From Plakobranchus ocellatus (taxonomy: Eukaryota > Mollusca > Gastropoda > Plakobranchidae): 29,042 nucleotides of DNA. Under the pieces are notes generated by a model. It saw nothing but the letters and a program-made list of their open reading frames with translations, did no database searches and was not told the DNA's origin. Below, one piece after another: positions 18,062 to 27,013 of this stretch. Location: contig BLXT01001714.1 in assembly GCA_019648995.1 (NCBI GenBank), positions 211,543 through 240,584 on the forward strand. The letters are read 5' to 3'. Both the position numbers and the translations under genes were made by a program. How positions within the stretch are numbered: the first letter of the stretch is position 1; the number at the start of each line of letters is the position of its first letter.

Positions 18062-19001
18062 GTAATAAATCAGAAATAGAAGGAATCCTCATAATTTCCC
18101 CTGAACAACATTTGTGATATATGTATTTCTCTTTCTCTGTGCGCCCTGATAATTCAAATTTTTGATCATTCTAAGTTCCTTTTTATCCTGATGAATTCAA
18201 TATGATTGAACTAAACTGTGAATATCCTATGCAAAGCATTGTCTCACTACAGACAGTTTCTATGATGCATTCATTTCATCTATATACAGGGTTCCCAGCA
18301 AATCCTTGAAATTTTTTTCAAGACCCCAAACCTTTTCTCAAGAGCCCTATTCACAAAAAAAGGTTACCACGTAGAAAAAAATAGACTGGGTAAAGTGAGT
18401 ACAGTACTCTCAGACGTCTAGACCCAAGTCTACTAAGTTAGATCTAAGATCAAGTGCAGAATTTACATCAAAATACTAAATCAGAGTTTGACAAAGATTG
18501 AAATACACCTGAATCTTGATTTTGAAAAGACAGTGGAGAGTAGAGAGAGAGAGGCACATATACACACACACACAGCACTCCTGTACAGTTGCGTCCCGTT
18601 TGTTTACTTGGCGGAGTGCACTGCTATCTGCCAGCGCTCACTTAGTTTTGAGCTGAGCCAACCGCTCTGACCCCGTGACCCCTTACACCGCCTGGCTCAA
18701 TGCTAGGCCCAGCAAAATATTACACCTATTTCATAACAGTGCAATTAATGCGTTGTTTTTACTAATCTATGCGCTGTATGAGGTGAAATTTAAGGCTTAA
18801 AGACAGAAAATATATTTATCAACAAAATGCAATGATTTTTTGGCCATATAACTTTCTAGATGGTGCAAGAACTATTTTAAGGTTGAATAAATTTAATAGG
18901 TCACGTTGACGTTAATTCTGAATCATTACACAAAAACTTAAATAAATTAAAAATATACAGTTGGACGTTTTTAAAAAGGGGGAAATTAAAGAGATGTGTC
19001 T

Positions 19002-19232
19002 CTAGATTATGGAGACATTGATCTCTTGAAGTGCGGTGTCTTCGTTTGACAGTAAATCCAGGTTAAAGTAAGATTTATATGTCTTCACTAAAGTAAGTTC
19101 GTATTCGATTGAAGGGTGCCAATGACCTCCAAAAATTCTTTTAAAAACACAGTCAGCTAACATAGTCTTGAACACTCTTTTAGTTTTCGCAAGCGATGGC
19201 CATGAACAGTTATTATGGGCTCGATCACTCAT
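19002..19232 (-). CDS. unrecognised small open frame (76 codons)
   Basis: The minus strand starts with ATG at 19232 (MSDRAHNNCSWPSLAKTKRV) and stops at 19002. Composition is mixed and not low-complexity, but I recognise no domain, signal peptide or membrane segment, and no splice sites join it to the host gene. It could be a fragment of an old transposase or a chance frame in intron sequence. Confidence 0.15.
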   Translation of the reverse strand: MSDRAHNNCSWPSLAKTKRVFKTMLADCVFKRIFGGHWHPSIEYELTLVKTYKSYFNLDLLSNEDTALQEINVSII

Positions 19233-19783
19233 TCTTTCATTCAGTCTCTCTTTCCGTCTCTCTCAGTTTTTCTCTAGCACTTCCTCAGCGCTAGGCCTAC
19301 ATGTATTAATTTTACACAGTGTAAGTAGATGACACACATTGCCAGTGATAAGCCACACATAGATAAATTTCAGACTTTTTAGAACAATAAATAAGTTTTG
19401 TTTTACACGTCTTATGTGATATTCACTAGATTTTATTTACAATTAGAATTGTACCATAGATCTTAATGATCACAGAGAACATTGCGAACTAGGTTTATAA
19501 GAACAATTCTCTCTCTCTCTCAGACACTCAAGAGTTATTTTCTACTATTTATTTTTTACCCTGTGTTTTCTTTTTTCTCTTTTCTGGAGTAAGCATTTTA
19601 GGATGTTGAGATGCCTGTTGCATATGGAATTTCATTGTTGTCTGTAATTGACTTGTTCCATTTTCATTGCGTGTGTTCTTTTCTGTATTTTTCCGATAGT
19701 TGAATGTAAAAGTTCCCTACTCTGTTCTCCTAGTTAACATAAGCCAAAGTTGTATTTCTGTATGAATGGTATTCGGTGATGCT

Positions 19784-20060
19784 CTAAAATGTGATGTTTT
19801 GGGAGAACCTTTTGTAAAAAGTTTTTGCGATAAGTGTCATGCACTGTTCTATGGCTCGTTGTATGTTTGTCAGTTTGTTGGTGTGGATTGTATCTGTGTG
19901 CGATATCGAATTGTGGATCTTGGAAAATGCTAGGTTTATGGAGTCTAGATGAATTTTACGTGTAAATGCGGTGTCTATTATGACTTGTCGGTGCATCTAA
20001 GTGTTTGTACCATAAGGTGTTTTATAAGTTGATTGTGGAGGGGGTTATCGTTCTCCTTAC
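19784..20060 (-). pseudogene. unrecognised degraded coding-like stretch
   Basis: On the minus strand about 20060-19990 reads CKENDNPLHNQLIKHLMVQT. After a frame change it continues HRQVIIDTAFTRKIHLDSIN to a stop near 19784. Two frames with protein-like composition and one apparent frameshift suggest a decayed mobile-element fragment. The family was not recognised. Confidence 0.25.
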
Positions 20061-20199
20061 AAACTAAATTCCCACTTATAACGTAGCAAGATGCAGTGAG
20101 TGCTCATGTTTTATTTCAAAATCAGACCTTATTAACTAAAGCCACTTTATTTCATCAGTAATATCGGTAAGCCTAAACATCCCAACAAAACTACGAAAC

Positions 20200-20325
20200 C
20201 GAGAAAGGGGCAGCGGGAAACAGAGAGAAACACACAAACGCAGAGGGAGAGGGGGGGAGTCAGACAGACAGAATGAGAGAAAGAGTGAGAGTGAGAGAGA
20301 TAGAGAGAGAGAAAGAGACAGAGCG
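20200..20325. repeat. (GA)-rich low-complexity stretch
   Basis: Imperfect GAGA tracts with GGGG insertions. On the minus strand they give an artificial Ser-Leu repeat frame. Confidence 0.8.
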
Positions 20326-20377
20326 ACTGCCATAAGAAAACATCAGAGAAAAGTTCATGAAAACAGACATTCATATT

Positions 20378-22985
20378 GATGATTGATTGATTATTGGCAT
20401 ACCCAGTATACTCATGGTTTCTGTTCATTCATTCTCTCTCATAGGCTTCCATCAAATGCTCAAGAAAATTAGAACAAAGATAAAAATCCATTTAAAATCT
20501 AATGGAGTATTTGGAGAAAAACTTTAAAGATATTTCCAAAGACACCTAGTTCCTTTAAGTAACCCACTCTGCCTCTCAAGTACTTCCTCCTGGTGATTTG
20601 AAAGTCTAGGCATTCAATTAAAATATGCTGGATAGTGTAAAAGCTGTCTCAGGCAAAGCAAGAAGGTTGTTCCTCATTTTTTAAAAGGTAGCTCAGGATG
20701 AGCCATGTGTGGCCCACCCGAAGCCTACACATTACTATCTCTCATTTTCTACCTGCTCCTCCACCTCTTTTGTGGAGGTCTTCTCCCAAGTTGGGAAGTA
20801 CTTCCTTACTTCCTGGAGCTTGTTTGCCTCCTCAGTATCCTAATTTGCTTGCCAAAACGGTGTGGATGTGTGCATTTACTTTCGGTTTTCAGATCGGACC
20901 AGCAAATGAGTTTTCCTAAGTGTGATGCTCTATTTAGAGCTGTCTTTGCAAATTTGTCCACATTCTCACTCCCCCACATACCTGTGTGGGCAGGAATCCA
21001 GACAAAAGAGATGCGAACATAGGGTGGAAATTTTCACATTAAATTGAACAGCCGCCAGATATCCTTAACTTTGAAATTTTTTGCTTTGAATAGCCTGTAA
21101 GGCTGACAGGCTATCACTGTAGATAACAAAATGTTTGTAGTACTTACTGAGGTTTTTTATTTCTGTGAGCACCAAGGCTATACCCTCGAAATCAGCACTA
21201 AAGACAGAGGAAAAGACGCAACCTTTTCCTCCAGTTTACAGCTGTCAGTATAAACAGCATAATGGTTTGAAAATTTTTCTTCCATTCTAAAACATTCTTT
21301 CTGATAAGCCACCTCCCTGATATCTTCCTTCTTTTGTTTAGTTAGTGAAGTATCAAAGTTAGCCTGGTGTTCCACCCAAGGTGGGGGGCACTGGACATAT
21401 TGGTTATCGATAGTATTTAGATTGATTTTGGTATTCTTAATATGTTGAAAAGTATTTGCAATAAGATTGATTCTGCTTTAGAATTAGCTAAAAAGTCAGA
21501 CAATGGAGCATTAAAGTGTTGTGGCACAGATTGTGCATTAAGGACTTTAATTTTAATACATGGTTAAAAGCTGGCTTGGTATGCCAATGCTCAAGAGAGG
21601 GCTCCCCAGCCTTGGCTTACGAGCTTTTAATAGGCGATGTTCTGAAGGCTCCAAGGGCAATACCAAAGCCCCGATGATGTATCCCTATACATCCAGGGCT
21701 CTCAGAACGTATTTTTTCGACAAAGTGGATCAGACTAGGGTGCAGTAGAGCTTAATAAGGGTGACTCTATCTGCACCCCAGTCCGTATGGCCCATGAGGC
21801 GCAATAAATTCAATGCTTTTAACATTTTCCCTTTAAGTATTTAATATGAAAACTAAAATTAAGTTTTGAGTCAAGAAAGACTCCTAAAAATGTAGCTGGC
21901 CATCCAGATGAAGGGTGGGCTCAGTGTAAATCCTTTGTCTGTGTAAATGGACACAGGTGGTCTTCGAAACTGAAAATCTATAAACCGCTCTGGGGACCCA
22001 CTTTTGAATATTATTTATACATAGCTGGATGGTGCACTCAAGATGCTGCAGGTATTTACCCTCAGCGTAAATGGCAAAATAGTCTGCAAATAAAGGTGCA
22101 TTTACATGTTTACTAACAAAGTTAATTATATTGTTTATTTTCAAGTTAAACAGCATAGGTGATAAAATACTGCCTTGGGGAACACCGTTTTCCTGGTGGT
22201 AAGAAGAAGAATATGTGTTGTGCGCTTTGACTTTAAAATAGCGGTCTTTAAGAAAATTGGAAATGAAAATGGGCAAAAGATCTAAAAATCAAGGTCGAAA
22301 AGGTCTTTTAGAATTCCAAACCTCCATGTAGTATCATAAGCTTTTCTTGAGGTCGAAAAAACCGCCAGAACTTGTTTTATTCTTACAAAGGCCTTTTTGA
22401 TAAAGGTTTCCAATCTGACCAAGTGGTCCAATGTGCTATGGTCCTTCCTAAAACCTCACTGTACCTTTGAAAGCAGGTTTCTGATCAAGTACATGACAGT
22501 CGGTCTTTCACCATCTGCTCAAGGGCCTTACACAAGCAGCTCGTGAGCACAATAGGTCTGTAGTTGGAAGGATCAAAAGGATCCTTACCGGGTTTTGAAA
22601 TTGGAACCACGGAAGCCTCCCCCCAAGATGGGGGGATGTCCCGGTGGTCCAAATGTTATTGAAAAAGGAGAATATGGGAGACAGGATTCAGGAACATGCT
22701 TCAGGAACTGATAATAAACACCATTAGGACCTGCTGCTGACTCATTAGATTTATTAAGTGAGTTTTTTTATTCTGTTAGGAGAAAAAGAATATTATAAGG
22801 GCTCATTATTTTCGAACAAAAAAATTCAAATTTTGTTTTTCGGCTTTTTGTTTCTTTTGCTGGAAATTTTTAGAATAATTTTTTTGAGCAGGAGTTTCTT
22901 TAAAAAGTTTCTGCCAGATAATCAGCATGAACTAATGGGTCTGAAATGATCTGGCAGTCTTTTTTAAGATGGCAAGAAGGGGCTA
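20378..22985 (-). mobile_element. Jockey/I-type LINE (RT and RNase H), 5'-truncated and decayed
   Basis: On the minus strand, pieces from about 22985 read an RT upstream segment (ISDPLVHADYLAETF) and SAAGPNGVYYQFLK. GFRKDHSTLDHLVRLETFIK and the longest frame (22276-21884) with NGVPQGSILSPMLFNLKINN follow. The catalytic box is FADY (codon D at 22084), where FADD is expected, so the second aspartate is lost. Downstream an RNase H reads YAVYTDSCKLEEKV (about 21250) and YSDSLSALQAI (about 21125). Near 20600-20660 a cysteine/histidine motif (C-x2-stop...H-x4-C) is visible. The 3' end carries an (AATC)n tail at 20378-20394. No endonuclease was found, so the 5' part is missing. Confidence 0.82.
21884..22276 (-). 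pseudogene. LINE reverse transcriptase fragment with FADY box
   Basis: This is the longest readable piece (130 codons) of the LINE RT. It contains the palm motif GVPQGSILSP (codon G at 22186) and the polymerase active-site strand LFADYFAIYAEG, with Tyr in place of the second Asp. It continues into INNIQKWVPRAVYRFSVSKT, the thumb-side region. Frames on both sides continue the RT after shifts and stops. The protein is inactive by both truncation and catalytic substitution. Confidence 0.8.
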
Positions 22986-23039
22986 GTAAATAATATTTTT
23001 AAGAGAAGGAAAGTTACATTAAGGATGATAAAAGTGAAC

Positions 23040-23040
<1 letters not shown>

Positions 23041-23108
<68 letters not shown>

Positions 23109-23138
23109 GGGAGATAGAGGGAGAGAGAGAGAGGGGGA
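23041..23138. repeat. (GA)n microsatellite
   Basis: Nearly pure GA dinucleotide repeat for about 60 bp, then interrupted GA/GGGA units. Confidence 0.97.
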
Positions 23139-24284
23139 GTAATTAGTTTGGTAGACTTTAATGTACTGATTTGACATACCAGTATGTTCAGATATAAAAA
23201 AAGGAAGTAGTCCTAGGCATCTTTTTATTTTGTTGTTTTTTTTAATTGTGTGTGTGTGTAGGTGTGCAAATGTTAGGTAGGCAGTTTGTATAGACCATCA
23301 TTTAATTGTTCGATCCCACTAGTAGTATTAAAAGCATTCACAGTCTGCACCTCAAGTTTCTTTGATAATTGATCTAAGGCTGACTAGAGGGTTGAGGAAC
23401 AACCATTGATTTCTTTGATCTTTTGTGAACTTACTACACTCGGTCTAATACTGCAACCTACAAATACTACCATAGCTTACTTGTTTGCTTTAATACAGGT
23501 ATTTTTTTAATACTCTGTTCAGAGCATGAATAAAAGGCTTTTTTTTTTTTTCAAACATTGGGTTAGGATCAGACAGAGTTACAAGCTGTGGGTGCAGTGA
23601 ATAAGCATGGCAAGAAACTTAGGGGACTAAAACATATGAATTAGACTGAATATTGGATTATTGGGTGATGTAAGATTGACTCCAAAATCTCGTCAATAGG
23701 CCCTAGGCCTAACCATGAAGAAAGAAAAAAAAGAAGAAAATAAAAGAAACTGCAGCGGCTCTTAAAACAAAAATTAATGATAAATAAAGATCGGATTTTT
23801 GGGGGGTCAGTTTTGTCTTACCCAAATTTTTCCTGAGTTCTCAACCCATCTCAAAATTTCGGACTTTTTTCCTATTTCCCGACCCGCTGGGGACCCTGTA
23901 CATGAACCTTCCATGCTAATTGGTTTGATGCAATGATGAGATCATGTATTGCAAACCCAAAAGCTATCAAATGTCTACAAAGCAAACAAGGGCAGAGGAA
24001 GTTAAATAATATTACAGTACCCACTTACTAGATTTAGGCCTAAGCTAAATTTTTTTAATTTTTTAAAGTTTTGTTTCTCTCTTTTAAAAAAAAATCATGT
24101 CTGCCTCAGCTCACAACCTTCCTGTGCACTGAAAATGCTTGTTTTTAAAATGCACGTACTGCTTTTGCTCTTTCATATATTCCACACAGTTAGCCCAAAC
24201 TTAATATAGCATACTTAATTTTATAGCAATGCACTTAGAAAAGCAAACAGAAAATTGTAATTTTGGGAGTGACTATTTCATTAC
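23139..24284 (-). other. distal part of the 12.2-kb host intron
   Basis: Contains (TG)n at about 23249-23261, poly(T) runs and a GGGGACCCTG end (23889-23898) that mirrors the CAGGGTTCCC at 18287. No exon-like sequence was recognised. Confidence 0.5.
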
Positions 24285-24473
24285 CTCTATCACTCAGTCC
24301 AGGAGGAGGCCTGGACATTATCACCTCTCTTTTGGGTAGAGAAAATATATCAGGACCCAGGGGGCGGTTCATCAACATGCCTGGTGGTGGATGTCGTAGG
24401 TCAGGTGGAGGACCCCTTAGAAAAGGTCTTAATGGAACCTGCAGGCTGGGGTTTTCTGGGAAGTATGGCTCTA
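24285..24473 (-). CDS. RBM26: RBM26/27-type gene, proline-rich exon
   Basis: The minus-strand exon is 189 nt, with acceptor CCCTTCAG before 24473 and donor AGAG|GTAATG after 24285, phase 1 to 1. It reads VEPYFPENPSLQVPLRPFLR, then GPPPDLRHPPPGMLMNRPLG and PDIFSLPKREVIMSRPPPGL, ending SDR. This is the Pro/Arg-rich disordered segment that follows the CCCH finger in RBM26/27, with PPPG and GPP motifs. It joins 25333-25422 by G+TA (Val) and 11785-12072 by G+AT (Asp). An additional symmetric exon inside the following 12.2-kb intron cannot be excluded. Confidence 0.85.
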
Positions 24474-25332
24474 CTGAAGGGCAGGAGAGAAAAAAAAAAT
24501 ATATACTATTTCCTCTTCAAAACTTAACCTTGCTGTGCTTCACATAAAAGGGGCAAAAAACATAAATTTTGATAAATGAATTGACTTTCCTAATCTGAAC
24601 TGCATTTTCAGATGGTGTTAACTGCTGAGAATGACACTTCAGATTACTTATTTCACAGTGCAAACATAGTGGGAAAAAGTTTGTTACACAATAAGACCCC
24701 TTCTCCAGGATTGGGAGCTCTAGGCATGATGTTCTTCAATTATCACTACAACTTGAAGCATATTTCACTGCTTTGACTTTCACTAAGATTTTAAGTTCAT
24801 GTAAAAAAATTCTGTAAGTCAAGTTTGATTGCTTATTCACCGCAAAAAAATTTAACCTCTCTATGAAAAACATTGAAAGTGAACTTTTTGTTGTACCTAT
24901 TTTTGCATTCCAAGTTTCTGTTAAGGTTATCCATGAAGATCAAGAATATTTTAAGATTTCATATGTTAATATCCTCCATATTGTTAAATGTTTGCAAACA
25001 AACCGTTGAGTTTGTCCACATCTCTTGGTAGCTTATTATTAATAATCTTTAAAAAATGCATTTAATGAAAGAAAATTTAAAAGGAGAAAGAGGGAGAGAG
25101 AAAGAGTGGGCAAGTGTGTCATAGTAAATGTCACCATGTATAGCTCTCTGACATTGTTTTTCTTTTTTAATACATTGATAAAATAAAAAATTGAAACTAA
25201 AAAGTATGTTCAGAACAGTGATGCTTTTGGCTTTTTTTTTTTTAAATTACAACTAAATATTTAATGGATCACTTATTCTGAGTTTATAGTATTAAAAAAT
25301 ATAAACAGGAAAAGTCCAAACCGTAAACCTAC
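24474..25332 (-). other. intron of the host gene (859 bp)
   Basis: AT-rich; a short GA-rich tract lies at about 25085-25110. Bounded by GTAGGT donor and TTCAG acceptor on the minus strand. Confidence 0.6.
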
Positions 25333-25422
25333 CATGGGCAGACGGTGGACGGTTTAGATTCAATTGTACATCCAAATGACCTGGTGGAGGTAAGCGAAAA
25401 TCAGGCCCTTCCAAGGTGGGGC
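25333..25422 (-). CDS. RBM26: RBM26/27-type gene, short proline-rich exon
   Basis: The minus-strand exon is 90 nt, with acceptor TTCTGTAG before 25422 and donor CATG|GTAGGT after 25333, phase 1 to 1. It reads GPTLEGPDFRLPPPGHLDVQ and LNLNRPPSAH. It continues the proline-rich region after the zinc finger, with the LPPPGH motif. It joins cleanly to both neighbouring exons in phase. It is symmetric and could be skipped without shifting the frame. Confidence 0.85.
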
Positions 25423-26109
25423 CTACAGAAGGTGAGGTCAAATTTTTAAAATTGAAATGAACCATAACCTAAAGCTTAGAAAGTAAGAAAGAAAATAATG
25501 TTTATCTATTTTTTTTAAGATATCTTTGATGGTAAACTATTTTTATTTCATGCGATCATATCTTTATTGCATGTTTATTAACATGATCTAAAAAATCAAG
25601 AGTGACTATTTTTAATTCAAAAGCAAGTACTTTACTTTTTATGAATGAAACATGTTCACTTGAGACATAATTAAAGCAAAATATTAGGAAAGTGCTGTTT
25701 TGATGATGCTCAAGTCCACACAAAACTACTTCTATATTTATTGTAATTTTCAAACAGGTCTTTTACTTTGGTTCTCGGTGCTGAAGATGCCCCTTTATAT
25801 GTAGAATGACAGCTTTGAAGTAAATACATAAAGCTTTAAATGGAGGCTTGATGATTTTAAAGTAAATACATTTAGCTTTAAATGGAGGCTCTTATTATAT
25901 TACATTGCCTTTCTTTATATTAGAAAAATAAATTTGCAAAATGGACACAAAACCAAATCAAAGTCTTCCCATCAAAAAGGAATAGATTTGAGTGTTTGCA
26001 AGCAAAAAAAAAAAAAAAGAAGAAAAAAAAAAGCCATGCAAAAAAGGGAAACCAAACCAAAATTAAAAAGGGAAAAAAAAAAAAAAACCATATGGCTATG
26101 AATTGATAC
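25423..26109 (-). other. intron of the host gene (687 bp)
   Basis: AT-rich. It has a near-duplicate of about 45 bp: the block TTTGAAGTAAATACATAAAGC...AAATGGAGGCT near 25814 recurs as TTTAAAGTAAATACATTTAGC... near 25856. Poly(A) tracts lie at 26006-26030 and 26072-26087. Confidence 0.6.
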
Positions 26110-26205
26110 CTCTACGGCCCAGAGCAAGAGTATCATCTTCTACAACAACAGGATCTGCTCCATGATCATAGGGACACACATCTCCCAGCATGCAGAAACC
26201 TTTTT
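26110..26205 (-). CDS. RBM26: RBM26/27-type gene, exon with three of four CCCH zinc ligands
   Basis: The minus-strand exon is 96 nt, with acceptor CCGTTACAG before 26205 and donor AGAG|GTATCA after 26110, phase 1 to 1. It reads EKGFCMLGDVCPYDHGADPV and VVEDDTLALGRR. With the Cys of the preceding exon it forms C-x8-C-x5-C-x3-H: Cys at 26811-26813 in the previous exon, then Cys at 26192-26194, Cys at 26174-26176 and His at 26162-26164. The GFCMxGDxCPxDHGxDPVVVED stretch is the hallmark of RBM26/27 and the strongest family evidence in the window. The finger binds RNA. Confidence 0.95.
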
Positions 26206-26797
26206 CTGTAACGGAAGTAAAAAAAATAGTTTCAATGAAAGTCAGGTTTCTTTTGAGTGTGTGCGTGTGGTTTTTTTTTTTTTTCTTGTCAGTTTGTGTT
26301 CTTGCATTTTAAAAGTGCAACACTTAGGACTTATGCAGATATATAATTTTTTTACCTTGGGACAATTATATCACTGATTGAAAGACAACAATTCGTATAA
26401 TTCTTCGCAGCCTGCAATATAATGTGAAGCTTTATGAAAGTTATTTATATGGAGGGAAGGTTTGGTTTTTGTATATAGCCAGTCCACAACAAAGTGATCT
26501 CAGGCTTTCAGGCCCTCCATCAGGCCAGGGCATTGGTGGCAAGGCTCAGACCCACAAGAGAAGAGTCCCTGCAGATCTCAGGGCAGACTCGCTAGCCACT
26601 GTGCCAGCCACAGATGCCCTTATAAGGAGGGAAAAACAAAAAAGATATGATTATATTTCCATGTCTACATAAATTTTCAAGATTGCTCTCTTTCAATTGA
26701 GACAAATCACCACTTATTTTAAGTCTTGTTTTTTTAACAATTTAAAAAATGTATAAAACTTTCTCTTTATTTAAAAAAATGAAATCAACTCACAAAC
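26206..26797 (-). other. intron of the host gene (592 bp), contains a SINE
   Basis: Splits the codon for the second Glu before the KGFC motif. A probable tRNA-derived SINE lies at 26470-26615. The rest is AT-rich with poly(T). Confidence 0.6.
26470..26615 (-). mobile_element. probable tRNA-derived SINE
   Basis: A GC-rich island of about 145 bp lies inside an AT-rich intron. On the minus strand it has TGGCACAGTGG (26596-26606), a perfect match to the pol III box A consensus TRGCNNAGYGG. It is followed 42 bp later by GGGTCTGAGCC (26543-26553), a weak box B. It ends TGGCTATATAC plus an A-rich AAAAACCAAACC. No protein frame is plausible. A tRNA gene is excluded by the box spacing and lack of a cloverleaf. 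Confidence 0.5.
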
Positions 26798-27013
26798 CTT
26801 CAAAATTCTGGCATCGAGCTCTTGTTCCAACATGTCCCACAACACCTGAGCCACTATCTATCCCTCCAGGAATACGGTTTGTCTCACCAAGTTTGCCTTC
26901 CAAAGGCCGAAGTCCACTGACGGTGCTACTGACAGCAGGTGCATCATTTGTTGACGATGAAATAAAATCATTGTCCTGGAGTGGGGTGCTGCCACGGCTG
27001 TCTGGCTGGCGAG
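26798..27013 (-). CDS. RBM26: RBM26/27-type gene, exon before and into the CCCH finger
   Basis: The minus-strand exon is 216 nt, with acceptor CATTCAG before 27013 and donor GAAG|GTTTGT after 26798, phase 1 to 1. It reads RQPDSRGSTPLQDNDFISSS, TNDAPAVSSTVSGLRPLEGK and GTRARCQNFE. The last part supplies the first zinc-ligand Cys (26811-26813), and the Arg-x-Arg-Cys before it matches the basic residues that precede the finger in the family. The Ser/Asp-rich part is disordered linker. The N-terminal PWI domain and RS-like region must lie beyond the right edge. Confidence 0.9.

Larger units (their letters stand above)
13102..18066 (+). mobile_element. integrase-first (Gmr1-like) Ty3/Gypsy retrotransposon with TSD GTAAT
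   Basis: The element proper is 13107-18061, with GTAAT duplicated at 13102-13106 and 18062-18066. In order it has a 5' LTR, a primer binding site, gag, integrase, reverse transcriptase, RNase H, a polypurine tract and a 3' LTR. Integrase comes before RT, and the pol frame ends with RNase H shortly before the polypurine tract. This is the arrangement known for the Gmr1 group of Ty3/Gypsy elements and not the usual order. Coding lesions are many: a gag-to-integrase deletion near 14409, frameshifts near 14760 and 16010, in-frame stops around 15650, 15836 and 16543, and indels in RNase H. It is inserted antisense to the host gene. Confidence 0.9.
18067..20377. other. intronic stretch between LTR element and LINE
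   Basis: Mostly AT-rich. It holds a CAGGGTTCCC end (18287-18296), a (CA)n run (18561-18573), a GC-richer island at about 18585-18710 with no identified function, two small minus-strand open frames (19002-19232 and 19784-19996) and a (GA)n-rich stretch from about 20200. Confidence 0.45.

Noticed and set aside
20136-20428. Minus-strand frames with long Ser-Leu repeats
   Set aside because: They are translations of a (GA)n-rich microsatellite.
18287-23898. One large DNA transposon bounded by CAGGGTTCCC and GGGGACCCTG
   Set aside because: The bases outside the two ends (TCTATATA and TACATGAA) do not form a target duplication, and a separate LINE lies inside.
24263-24547. Plus-strand frame over a proline-rich exon
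   Set aside because: It is the antisense shadow of the host exon at 24285-24473, whose minus-strand reading has matching splice sites and phase.
26424-26672. Plus-strand 82-codon frame
   Set aside because: It runs through the SINE-like island; no domain, and the SINE explanation fits better.
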